A stretch of DNA of 64,000 bases from Lagopus muta (taxonomy: Eukaryota > Chordata > Aves > Galliformes > Phasianidae), in contig NC_064435.1 of NCBI RefSeq assembly GCF_023343835.1, positions 42,436,103-42,500,102 of the forward strand, written 5' to 3'. A program made the position numbers and the translations under genes. Below the pieces are notes generated by a model. The model saw nothing but the letters and a program-made list of their open reading frames with translations. It did not search any database and was not told the DNA's origin. This document shows, one piece after another, positions 26,161-37,762 of the stretch (position 1 is its first letter; every line of letters starts with the position of its first letter).

Positions 26161-29100
26161 TCCTAATTTAGAAACCCGAAACAAAGGCTAAAATGGAAAT
26201 ATGTCTTATACTTTTCCTCCTCTTCTGTGAATGTGTAGCAGAAGACCTCCCAGCAGTCAGGGTGATCTGGATTCTCAGATGACACCCACCACTTTAAAGC
26301 TGAAAACATAGACATGTTGAGCTTGGGAATAGTTGTTCACATATATGTAGAGAGCAAATAAATTGCCATGAAATTACAGTGCAAGTGAGAATCAAATTAT
26401 GTTTCTACAATCTTTTATGAGAAATCATAGAAAAGGTCAAAAAAGTCACTTTAAGATTCAAGCAACTTCATTGGTTTCCCTATCAAAAGGTGCTTTCAAA
26501 AGAATAGTTTATCAGAGTTCTCACTCTTCCCTGATAAATTTCCCCATCAAACAATACAAAAGCAGTAGCACTTATCAAAAGATTGCAGCCAAAGCAAATC
26601 ACAACTTCTGTTGCTTTGGTCTTAAGCAACTCAGTTGAATTATCATGGTGCTTATATTGCCTTCCTTGACTGCCAGTTGAATGGTCATCACGGGATCTCA
26701 CCCCAGCTCTGCATGGCCTGCGCTGCTCCCTCACTTGACAGTGTTCTCAGATCAGCATCTCCGAGAGACGTGGCTGCCCCACAGCTGCTAAGCAGAAACT
26801 GCCAGCACCGGCTGTGGGCTGGCTGCCACAGTGGAGAGATGAGGGGGAAGGTAATGTAATTATGTGGAAGGTATGGATAAATGTGGCTGAAAAGCTGCCA
26901 TAACATCCTATGAGGTCAGAGCAAAGAAGACGAATGGAAAACTTTGGGTAAGGTATTGATTTAATAAGAGAGAGCTAAGCATGGCAGATAGAGACCTCCT
27001 CTGCAAACGCTCCTAACAGCAAACAGTGCAGGGCTCTGGTGTTCATGGGCTGACAAGAAGTGAGCTTGGATGAGGCAGGCTTCAAGCTAAGTGCAGGAAG
27101 TTGTGTACTGAAAGTCTGTAAGGCTTTAATCCTCCTGCGTGCCTGAATAGCTTAGAAAACTGGCTCTATTTTAGATTCATTTTTAAGTGCCCTTAGCAAT
27201 TTCTTCACTTCTCTTGGTTAGAAAAGTCTTGCTGTTTGTATCTTTGATTGTAAAGTGGGAGTAATTGATTAGATATGATTTGGTAGGAGAAGGATCCTGC
27301 ATACTGGTACACCAGAGGCTGAATAAACAGATTGCTGGTGCCATGCAGCTTGGAACATACCAAAACTATTAGCTGCGGCACAGACAGAAAACCAGTCACA
27401 CAGCTGTGCAAAGCAAAGGTCTTCTGAAATAATCTGAAATAGTTAGGTAACCGAATACCAAAAAAAGGAGCAAAGACCAGACAGATCCAGAACAAGATTG
27501 GGTGGCTGGTTAGAAGAATGCAGATCATGTGGTATAAGAGACCAGAAGGTATTCATCTCTGTAAAAACCAAAGCATCCCTGTATCCAGTGTGGGGAAAAA
27601 AAAAAAAAAAAAAAAAAAAGATAAACACTGGGATGGAGAAAGGCTGTTTAGCCTAAAGGACAGTATTCAGAAGCACACATGGGTATAGGCTGGTCCAGAG
27701 CGTTCCTGGCCAACTGGAAGGTCATTCTGACCCACTGGATAAAGGCCACTGCCTTTGTGCTGAAGCAAGCAAGGCCACACAGAGCTCCATGGGTTTGTCT
27801 GGCACAGCTTCACACAAGAAGAGACTGCCTGACCTAGGAGGCCTTCCACACCAGTCCCTGAATAAAGATGTGTACAGCTGTAGCTGGCATTTGGCATTTC
27901 TCCCAGTTAAGAAGTCCAGAAGAAAGACAAAATCTTCCCACTCTTCCACATTGGCTGGATGGCTCAGCAGAGGCGACGCAGACCTGATTTTGATTCTATC
28001 CCTGCTATATCCTTGCAGGAGACAAAGGGCTTCTCACCTGCATTGTACTCACTGTTTTTTTATTAGAACAGGTCCCTGAAGTCTGTCAATATGATAATGA
28101 GAGATAGCTTAGATACCTGTAACCTAATTAACCCCAGTACCAATAACAGTTGCTAATAACCATGACTAAGTCCTTGACATATGAGCAAGCTCCTAGCCTC
28201 CTGGAAAGGTTTTAATCAGCTTGTGTGAGCATCTCCTTGTCCTGCTCCGCATTCTGTGTGCAGGACAAGGTCAGAGCTAGCATGCAGGTGGCTGCAGCCA
28301 CAACTGTGCTGCACCATTCACACAACCCAGGCCAGCAGCCCCTCCTCGAACAAGCACTTGGTGTTGAGTCTGGAGCACATCTGCCCTTCTTGGGGTATTA
28401 GTAGGGATACCCACCTCCTGTCTGAACCAAAAAGGGAAATTAAATGTAGTGAGCTTATTGACTGTAAAAGCTGGTAACTCACAGGAGGGGAATGCTCCTC
28501 TGGTGGCTGTCAGCTCAGATTGCAAACACAGAAGGATGCTCAGGTGGCTGGGTGAGACTTGCATTCATCCCTTGAGCCCACCAAGTGCTCCTGTGTGGGG
28601 CACTCAGAGATTTACGAGCTCCAGGGGCAGTCACACCACAGCCCGGTGGTAGGTAAGGATCACAGAGGTTTGTTACACACACAGCTCTGAGGCAAAGTTG
28701 CGAGTGATGTGCCCAGCTGGGATGTCCAGAGGCTGGACTGCCTGACTGCACCCTTGGTGCCCAGTTTTCTCTCCTGTCTGAACCAGGATGCTTGATAACA
28801 GGCTGTCCTCGCTGCAGTGGGACCCTGTGGTCTGGAGGGTGAGGTATCACCTCCGTTATGCTTTACCTGTCAGGCAGAAGGAAGGGGTGCATTGCTGGCC
28901 ATTCCTACCCAGAGTCCCTACCCATCTTGAGGCAATAACCTTTGCCAAGCCTCTGCCTAAGCCACAGTGGCATCCATTTAACTGATGGAGAGAAGCAAAA
29001 AGCAAACAGTTTGCTTGATCAAGGACAAGGAGAAACCATACCCAGTATATAAATGCTGGCATGAGTCTAGTAGGTGTTATAATTAGGTGGCATTAATTAG

Positions 29101-31970
29101 TGCCGGAAAATACTGTCATGTCTTATAGCAAGCCTTTGGGTAAAAGACAGGAGCAGAATACCTATCCTTAAAAAATTCCATGTCTATTTTCTTGTTTTAC
29201 TAGTAGGGATTTTTAATCAGTTGAATGAACTTGTATGTACTAGTTAACTTTGCTGGAGTTTAGTGGTTGTATTTAAAGCAGATTTTATCCTAGAATGATA
29301 TTAATTTGATAGGATCCCTGATCTGTAAAACCATTGGTTATCTTGGTCTCTCCTGATAAGAAAAAAAAGTGCCGAGGGTTTCCAGTTGGTGAGCACATTT
29401 GGGCAGAATCTTTCACACGTCACAAATTGCAGATGGGAGGCAGTGATCTCGAACATGCAGTCACATTGCGTGACCATCTGACACCTTCCATTTAGAAAAA
29501 TAATACTTTCCTCACAGCATACGCTCCCTGCTGCAACCAGCACCAAAAATTATGCCTGGGAGAGCTGTTCCTCCTAGACTAAGGTCTTAAATATTTCTTA
29601 GGCTGCTTTTAAAAGATTCATGCAGCAGCACCACCTCACTCACATCCTGCTAAACCACAGAAAATACTGAAATTCTTCCCCAGACAGTGTTAATCACAAA
29701 ATAGCTGAAAAGAACAAAAGGGGGAAAAAGACAGCAGGAAAATTATATACTCACACTGGCGAGGTGAACAATGGAAGGCTCCTGTTGTATGTGTAATTCA
29801 AACATGCCCATGTAAAACACCGCATGGAGATATTTCCTACTGCTACCAGTTCCTCAGCTGCAGAAAATCCCACAGCTGTGGGGAAGTTCAGTCTCAGGCA
29901 CCCCGCTTTGTGAGTAATTCCTTTTGACAATGTTGTGTATTGACACGTTCATTTGAAATAGTAATGACCATTTCAGGGTGTCCTTTGCTATATATTGAGG
30001 TGTCAGTAGTGATAAAAAAATATTTAATGTGTAAGGACATAACTATGTGAATTCAAAGGCTGACATCCCATGCTAGCTTACTGTGTCCTGCTAGTTACCA
30101 TGTCCTAGAAAATACAGAGAATAAAAATAAACCTACGTGCATTCTTTCTACCCAAATTACAAGACTATCATGGATGCCATTTTTTAACTCGTGAAATTAT
30201 CGGCAGCAGGCTGGTGTGACCCAAAGCAGGAGGCAGCTCCTGCCGTCCTATCTGACCTTACCAAGTATAGCTGTCTTAAAGACCAGTCCATGTTTTCCCA
30301 CTCACCTGCCAAGGAGATGTGCCCCAGCAGCCAGACCAGCCAAGCGCTTCATTGCTGCAGTGCACCATCCTCCCCACCCACAGCCTCACCACTGCAGGTC
30401 TGCCATGTGCAGCACTCTGCACACCCCAGCAGGGCTCAGCCTGCACCCAGCACCCTGGCAGACCCCACCATCCCTAAGGGTTTTTTAGTGACACTATTGC
30501 TTCACTGTAAGTTTCTGCCTGCCAGGGCTGACCTGAGCCCACTGAGCAGTGATACAAATGCCCATTATCCACAAATAGCAATTAGTGTCTGTGACTCTGG
30601 GCCAAGCTTGACCTCATGAAACAGAAGAAAAAAGTTTCATCTTCTTCTATGCCCTCTGGCACGGCCTTTCAACACCCCAACTCCTGGACTGGCTGCCAGC
30701 CTCTTTGAAAGCCAAACTGTGTGAAGACTTCATGCTGCTTCCACAAGACACGTACAACATCTGGGCACCATGTTACCCCTTCCCTTACTCCAGCTGAGCT
30801 CATGGGATGGCAAATGAGAAAGTCTAGTCCTCCCTAGTGGCAGTGGCATGTGCTGCACCTGACTTGCATGTTCACAGCGCTGATTAATCTACCCTTCTCA
30901 CAGAGCAGGGGATGCAATTTTAGGATGCTGTGAGACTGACTATAAGACAACATTTTTTCCCTCGGGGCTGAAAGTGTCAGATATAATGTATCTCCCTTTT
31001 GGGACATCTTAATCAAACATTCAACGGTTTGTTTTCAGAGTTTGTGGGTACCTATTGAAATCACCGCAGCCCGCAACTGCTGCCTAATGAGGATTACAAG
31101 CCTCAGGTTCAGATCCTAAAAGCAAAAGAGACCAAGAATTCTCCCGGTGATCCTAATGTTTGTCAGAGGAGAAGACCTTATGTCTTCCCAGAATGAGCCT
31201 TTCCCAGCCTCGTGGCTGATGTCTTCCTTTGCAGGAAGGCTCCTCCTGAACCCTCTTTGTAGGTCAGGGCAGCCTACATTACCCTGGGGCAGGATACCTG
31301 AAAACCAGACTTAGCCCTTTTGAACCCTGCCTTTTTGACCCATTCCCTTAAAAGCTGTGACTTGCTGCCTGTATCTCATCCTTGTGTCTGCCAGGAGTCA
31401 TTGCTGTGTCTGCATCAGCAAGACAGAGCCAACTGGTGAACTTGTCTCATTATCTCCTTGCCGAAAACTTACAAACCGTTACTTATTCTTGGATACTTGT
31501 AGTATTTATGTTTTTCCTACCCAGAAGATTAGCTCAGGCATAGCAGAGCTCAGAACACAAACCCATCTCTTGGCATTATCTTAGCCTGGGCTGGCTGTCA
31601 TTTTACAGTAGTTGCACAAAAAGAGTAACTAGCAACAACACTTACAAATCAGAGATTATATTGTATTGGTTTAGCTGATATTGTTTTCCTTAAATTTATA
31701 TTGTGCTTTAAATGCTAGCCATTAAAATTATTAGGGCAAGTTTTGCCCTCAGTTTACAGCCTCTCTCCCCAACAGCTCATAAGAGAAGCAGTGGTCCTGG
31801 TCTCTCTTTATTTTGTGCTGTAGAAGTCACAGAGAGTATCCAGAGAGTCATAACACAGCCTGGAGCTATTTCACTTTTTCACTTCCAGATGACATTTGTG
31901 ATTGGAAATCCAGGTACAGAACTAGGGAATGGGCTTTAGAAAGCTGCATTTCATTTGCTCCACTTTCTCA
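26161..31970. other. Non-genic sequence
   Basis: No supported gene. A 24-A run lies at 27,596-27,619. The segments 26,640-26,860, 28,230-28,900 and 30,200-30,620 are more GC-rich and hold overlapping open frames up to 142 codons on both strands, rich in Pro/Ser/Cys. They resemble composition-driven chance frames and have no domain I recognise. Confidence 0.5.
27596..27619. repeat. Poly-A tract (24 A)
   Basis: An uninterrupted run of 24 adenines with no recognisable retroposed gene beside it. Confidence 0.95.
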
Positions 31971-31992
31971 CCCCACCCCAAACCCCACCCCA
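31971..31992 (-). other. G-quadruplex-type motif (minus strand)
   Basis: The plus strand reads CCCCACCCCAAACCCCACCC. The complement therefore has four G4 tracts with loops of 1, 3 and 1 base, which fits the classic quadruplex pattern with four-layer potential. Whether it folds, or has any role, is unknown. Confidence 0.7.
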
Positions 31993-32692
31993 AATCCATG
32001 GTGTATTCTGAGTACAGTGATGCAAAAGGGAACAGGAATTAAAAAGACCCAACTTGCCTTTGGCAATAGATTCTTTGGGGTGGCTACCTCAGCCTAAGGA
32101 GGACCTTTCTTTTTTCTGGGAGACATTTTCATTAATGTATTCTTTTTGACTGTCATTATTCTCTCTCATGTGTTGCTTTGCATTTCTCTAGACTGTCCTC
32201 ACATTTCCTGTAAAACATAGTTTTTAAATAGCTTCAGTCATGCATACAGAACTTTCTGTGGATGTTCTTAATCTGTGAAAACAAGATTTGTAGCATAGAA
32301 ACTAAGACAGTTTTAAGCACAGAGACATGAGTGACACTTCTTCAGGGCCCTTAAAACAATGAATATGATCTTATTTTGACTTGTGACAAATCCTAGCGAT
32401 GAGATGTGAACAGAGTTTGCTCAGAAGTTTACCTAATATGGGCAGTGCAAAATTAACCTTTTCCAGCCCCACTACCAGAACAGAACACAGCTGCTTGGTC
32501 CTTTTGTAAGGATCAAACAGGCAGCAGAATCTAAAAAAGACATGATTTTTTTGAGACGAGGCAGAGTTCTTCATACATGTCTGATGAGAGCAATTGCAAT
32601 CTGTCCTGAATTCCTCAATGGAAGTTTGAACTAAAATCACAGCTATTTTATAGGCTCAACTACAGCATTACATGTGACCCCAGATCTTAATA

Positions 32693-32850
32693 ATAGAATC
32701 ACAGAATAGCTTGGGTTGGAAGGGGCCTCAAAGCCCACCCTGCTCCAACTTCCTGCCATGGGCAAGGCTGCCACCCACCAAACCAGGCTGCTCAGGGCCC
32801 CATCCAGCCTGGCCTTGGGTGCCTCCAGGGATGGGGCACCCACAGCTTCT
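32693..32850 (-). mobile_element. CR1 LINE 3' fragment (minus)
   Basis: It starts TAGAATCACAGAATAGCTTG, GGTTGGAAGGGGCCTCAAAG, then TCCAACTTCCTGCCATGGGC and CCAGGGATGGGGCACCCACA. This is a GC-richer CR1 subfamily tail in complement. It is the left arm of an inverted pair with the next feature. Confidence 0.94.
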
Positions 32851-32944
32851 AAATGTGTGAGATACAATTGGGCAAAGTTTCCTCTGGAAACTTGAAATAT
32901 ATCTCATGAAGTAGTTCCCCAGCTGTTCATTAGCAGTGCACAGG

Positions 32945-33164
32945 GTTATCCAAGGCCATAATAGGAAAAAAATTCTTTATTCAGAGGGTGGTGAGGCCTA
33001 GAGAAGCTTTGGTTGCCTCATCCCTGGAGATGCTCAAGGCCAGGTTGGATGGAGCCCTGGGCAACTGAGCTGGTGGATGGCGGTGCTTCCCATAGCATGG
33101 GGTGGAACTGGGTAGGCTTTGAGTTCCCTTCCAACTAAGCCAGTCTGTGATTCTATGATTCTAT
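32945..33164 (+). mobile_element. CR1 LINE 3' fragment (plus)
   Basis: It contains AAAAAAATTCTTTATTCAGA, GGGTGGTGAGGCCTAGAGAA, CAAGGCCAGGTTGGATGGAG and GGTGGAACTGGGTAGGCTTT, ending GATTCTATGATTCTATG. Same subfamily as the minus copy about 100 bases to its left; the two 3' tails point outward. Confidence 0.94.
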
Positions 33165-35883
33165 GCACAGCAAGACACAATTCATCTCAAAGAGCAGTCA
33201 GTGGAAGAGAAGATAATATCTCCCTTCTGCTACAGTGTCAGCTTATGTTGAAAATTAAACCTGTGATGTTTGTTATATCACAGTGATGACAGAAATGTCC
33301 ATGGAAGAATAAGAGAGTCTGCAAGAGCAAGGAGTGGATTGCCAGAGATGCATGGGCTGGTGGGTGGTGAGATGGCACAGAGGCGAATGGTAGAAAAGCA
33401 TCAGTATGTCCTTTGGGAAGAATACAGCAAAAAGGACTATGGGAAAATGGGATTTGGAGATTCAGTTGAAAGAGAACCATGGAGGTTTCTAAATGAGGAG
33501 AGCTGATGGTGCGCCTGCAGGAGGCAAAGCAGCAGGTGGCAGGGCTGATGGTCCTACCTGAAGTTAAGATAAAGAGGCAAGTGAGAGAGGGAGAAGGCAG
33601 AATGCTGTGTGGAAATGTGGATGGGAACTTTTTGTTACTGCAACAGCAGAAATGGCGTATTAAGGAAAGAACTGGATTTTAGGAGTATCTGAAAGGGGAA
33701 GGAGTAGAACTGGTCCTTGCATGGGTCTGGGGGAGCAGCGAAAGGACACCACACACTTCTGCAGTAGGGATGCACACGGCATCAGCCCAGGGATTCCAAA
33801 GAATATCTCTCTGCTGTCTCGTGCCCTTTGCAGGGGATGGAGATGGAGCTCTGACAGTAGCTTCGGCTGGAAACTGCTGGAAAATCACTGAGCTGCTCCC
33901 ATACTGCAGCAGGAACAGCTTGTGAAGTGTGTCACCCTGAGGTCAGGCAGCAATGGGAGCAGGGGATGCCTTGCACAGAAGAGGAGAAATTCAGGAGGCA
34001 GGAAGCCTTCTGCAAAGCTAATGTTTTATTGTTCCTAAATAAATTAGTTATAAGGCTGAATTGTAGGAATAGGCCAACATTGAGCTTATTTAGAAACACC
34101 ATATATGTGATTCTAGGTTTTGTTCCTTTTTTATAGGCTCTGTCTGGGGCAATGAGGAGTGCTAGCTGTGCCCAGGAAGCTGTGATGTTCACTGCACTGG
34201 TAAGGGAAAGAAGCATTAATCAGGAAAAAACTGCTTAGAAATTCAGAGTTATTATTCTGGCTTGTTCAGAGACTTCATTACAGCATCACCTTCTTTCTTC
34301 TTCCAGATGTGCTGAGCAACTTCTGTTCCTATGGAATTTTAGAGCAGGTTCAGGCATCTAGTCACTTTGAATATCATGCAGTATCACACCCCCTGTGTGT
34401 GCCCTGTCCATCAGTGCAATACAGACACAACTGCCCTATGCCTTTTGACTGAAATGCCTGCTGAATTAAACACAACCATTAAAGGTTGTTTAGGTATAGG
34501 CTGTGTCTTAGCCCATGCACTGGCAGAATGCAGGTATTTGCAAGTAGGATAAGGCATAAAGCTTCATAAATGATGCAAGACAGAATGAAAACTCAAAAAA
34601 GTATTGAAAAGAAAGAGAAAAATAGTAACAGGAGAGCTGTCAAAGAAAGTTAGCATGAAAAGCAGAATGAGTATATTGGGAAAAAAAATGCCTTAAAGGG
34701 AATGGAGGTCAGAAAAGGGGCAATATGGTACTGAAGGTGTCTGCCTAAATGTCTCCCATACCCCTCTTACTCTCTGAATGTTGATGTGGGGTTGAATCAT
34801 GTGGCTGGCAGGCAGGACAGGAGCAGCAGACCCCAACATTGCCTGAGAGCTGTTGCACCAGTAGTGCTTCCAACTGGGTTGAGGTCGGATTCTGTCTATC
34901 AAAAATGTGCAAGCAATACGGCCAGCTGTCTTTGTACTATGACATCATGGGAAAAAAAAATGTTATAAAAATGTTATTAAAAAAATGTTATACTAGGCAC
35001 AGAAGGCATCTAGATTTTTCCTGCCACTACCTTCCCTCTTTCTGGGCTTTGCTTTAGGTTTCAAATGTCCTTTACATAGAGAAAAACCATAGTCTTATTC
35101 CTGAGGCTTTTGAGCATCCAGACTTCTCTCTCCTTGCATTTTGGCCACTGGTTGTGCTCCTCGGAGGCCATTTGATCATGTTGTAAGGTAAGACAAGGCT
35201 GTGACCCAGATTCCTGTCTCTTGGGTGCTGTGGCTCAGCTGCATATGCTAGTGTTGCTTGGGGTTTCACTGTTTCCACCCTTCCTACTGTTCTTGTAAAT
35301 TTGATTTCCCACTGCAACACATAAAGAGCAATAATACATGCTCCAAGGCATCAACTCTCACCTCTTCCTCTTCATCCATGAGCAAACGCCCCTTTTAACA
35401 GCACCTTGCTCATATTCCTTTGGCTTCTGCTCCTTTTCATATCTTTTAATAATTTAACTGTGTTTTTCTTGTAATTCTTTCTGTTAGATTTTAGATAAAC
35501 CGCAGAACACTAAGCAGAGCTGCAGCTGTTTTCCAGGACAGTAAAAGCTATGGGTCAAATGAAGAAGAAAACATCTCTGCATGGTGGGCCTATAAAATGT
35601 GCATTTCAGGGGCAGTGCAGGAATCTGTGGTACACACTTCTGGCTAGCAGCTGGTTGCCACGTCCTACAAATGCTTTTCCTGCTGCAAGCACATTGGAAG
35701 TTGTTTTAAAGCCAGTGTTGACAAAAGAGGGTTGGCCTGACAGGCAACTGAAGGACCACAGGGCCATTCAATACCAAAGGTCCATTCTGTGTGCAGAATA
35801 ATTCCTGGAGAAGGGGCCTATTCTATTCCATGTATTCCCCGGAGTTTCATAGTGCTCTGTAAGAAATAATAGTACATTATATA
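33165..35883. other. Non-genic sequence
   Basis: No supported gene. It includes a purine-rich stretch (33,290-33,660) with a 78-codon charged frame that I attribute to composition, and a short AAAAATGTTAT repeat at 34,950-34,995. Confidence 0.5.
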
Positions 35884-35985
35884 TCACAGAATCACAGAAC
35901 CATGGAATGGTTTGGGTTGGAAAGGACCTTAAAGACCATCCAGTTCCAACCCCCTGCTCCGGGCATGATTGCCACCCACTAGATG
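35884..35985 (-). mobile_element. CR1 LINE 3' tail (minus)
   Basis: It reads CACAGAATCACAGAACCATG, GAATGGTTTGGGTTGGAAAG, GACCTTAAAGACCATCCAGT and TCCAACCCCCTGCTCCGGGC, the complement of a young CR1 3' end. Similarity stops after GCCACCCACTAGAT, so only about 100 bases remain. Confidence 0.93.
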
Positions 35986-37169
35986 GATTACCTTACATTA
36001 TTCACCAGTTTCTTAGAGGGACACTTTGTAAGATAGGCTTGAGGAAGGATCAGAGTCTGCCTCTGTCCCTCTCTACATGTCTCCTTGAAGGCAAGTAGCT
36101 GAAATCAAACCCCTTGCATCTTTTTGCTGCTTTCTTACTCACAGCAAAAGAGAGGCTTCTGAATGTGTGCATCTCAACCCCACTAATACTTTTAAATACT
36201 TCAAGGCTCCCGCTCAACACCTTCTCAGCATGCAATCCTTCATACAACCCAACAATACTTTGCTAATATTTTTATTGAGATCCCAGTGGCCATAGCACAA
36301 GGGGCATTCAGAAGGATGCGAGTTCCTGGGCTGCAGTGATGGGAGGACTGGGCTCAGCGCCGGGCATGCTCCACAGTCCTGTGCCCTTGCAGGCTTTCTT
36401 CTGCTGCTCTCCTTGGAGCTGCCCTTTGCCTACAAGTTAAAAGAAAACTGAGGCCACATTGCAGGGCCAGCAGCAGGAAAGTACAGTGCGAGAAGCACTT
36501 GTCACCATGAATAAACAATGAAATGCATTTCTTTTTAAGTTGCTAATTCCACTTGGCATTTCTGAGTTCAGCATTGCAAACATCCATCTTGTTAAAAAGT
36601 GATGTCATTTGCTACACTAGTAGCATTAGAAGAGATTGCAAACATGTTCTCAACCTGTTTTAATAATGATTTAACAACCAGGAAAGTAGTCAATATTTTA
36701 GGGAGAAGTTTTCCACCGTGCCTCCACCAGACTCCATCTGTGCCCATGCAGAGCTATGTCTATGGATATGCAGGTGAAATTACCTGAGTGCATGTGTCAA
36801 ACATGTGCATGTGGAATATTATGCTGGCAACACTTAACGTTCTGAACTGAATTAAAAATCCCTTCATCTTTCTCCAGTCTCTGATAAAATCAATCCCACC
36901 TATTTCTCCAATGAATATATAAAATAAACCTTTATATCTATTTTCTATTACATATTTTTGTGTTTAAATCAACACAAAATTGGGAAGATTTTGATAAAGT
37001 ACAATGTGTAACACAATGCACCTGAATGTCATTTACCAAGGGAAGAGGATGAGATTTGCATTACACTTCCTGGTCACAAAATGAGATCATGGCATTCAAA
37101 ACTGCTTGTATAATTGTCGTGCAGACATTTTTATTTTTTTTTAAGTGGCTAAGTCTAAGCTAAAGGGAG
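35986..37169. other. Non-genic sequence
   Basis: No supported gene. A weak CR1-like piece (TTTTAAATACTTCAAGGCTC at about 36,188) could belong to an older minus-strand copy, but it is too short to call. Confidence 0.5.
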
Positions 37170-37181
37170 TGGGGAAGGGGA

Positions 37182-37386
37182 GGGAAGGGAAGGGAAGGGA
37201 AGGGAAGGGAAGGGAAGGGAAGGGAAGGGAAGGGAAGGGAAGGGAAGGGAAGGGAAGGGAAGGGAAGGGAAGGGAAGGGAAGGGAAGGGAAGGGAAGGGA
37301 AGGGAAGGGAAGGGAAGGGAAGGGAAGGGAAGGGAAGGGAAGGGAAGGGAAGGGAAGGGAAGGGAAGGGAAGGGAAGGGAAGGGAA
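37182..37386 (+). repeat. (GGGAA)41 pentanucleotide array
   Basis: Perfect GGGAA repeats for 205 bases, preceded by slightly irregular G/A sequence from 37,161. The plus strand is pure purine. Because the unit is five bases and has no stop in any frame, it opens a 103-codon KGREG-repeat frame on the plus strand and a PFPSL-repeat frame on the minus strand; neither is taken as a gene. GGGAAGGGAAGGGAAGGG satisfies the quadruplex pattern about ten times in a row, and the polypurine mirror repeat could also form triplex DNA. Length is likely to vary between individuals. Confidence 0.98.
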
Positions 37387-37658
37387 GATCTCAGGTTTCT
37401 TCCTTTTGAAAGCTGATTCATCACAGGTCTATGTCACTGAAAGTGTAAGCTTTTGAAATGACTTTGGGTTTTCTGTTTTGTTGGTTTCATCATGTTCAGC
37501 GAATTGTTCTTATTGTTCTCCTATGCAAAAGAAATATTTTTACAAGGCTTTTTAATCATAGGCAAAGTTCTTGAAAATGTCACAGGTAACTGTGGAATCT
37601 ATGTCATCCTTTTTGGGGAGAAATAGAGTAATATTTTCTGAAGTATAATTAGATCATC

Positions 37659-37725
37659 AGTTGTCTGATTTAAACTCTTTGTTGTTAAGTTAAACTCTGA
37701 GTTGTCTGAGTTAAACTCTTTGTTG
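37659..37725 (+). repeat. Imperfect tandem duplication, 41-bp period
   Basis: AGTTGTCTGATTTAAACTCT at 37,659 recurs as AGTTGTCTGAGTTAAACTCT at 37,700, both followed by TTGTTGT. A third partial unit (AGTTAAACTCTGAG) lies between. This is probably a local slippage duplication. Confidence 0.85.
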
Positions 37726-37740
37726 TATTATTTTTGGTGG

Positions 37741-37762
37741 TTTTTTTTTTTTTTTTTTTTTT
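37741..37762. repeat. Poly-T tract (22 T)
   Basis: An uninterrupted run of 22 thymines. Confidence 0.95.

Noticed and set aside
30191..30619. 142-codon plus-strand frame rich in Pro/Ser/Cys
   Set aside because: GC-rich local composition; a second frame in the same interval is also open and neither resembles a known protein.
36170..36255. Possible older CR1 piece (TTTTAAATACTTCAAGGCTC)
   Set aside because: Only a short resemblance to the complement of an internal CR1 segment; flanks do not continue the match.
37145..37456. 103-codon repeat protein KGREG...
   Set aside because: It is entirely the (GGGAA)n microsatellite, which has no stop in any frame on either strand.
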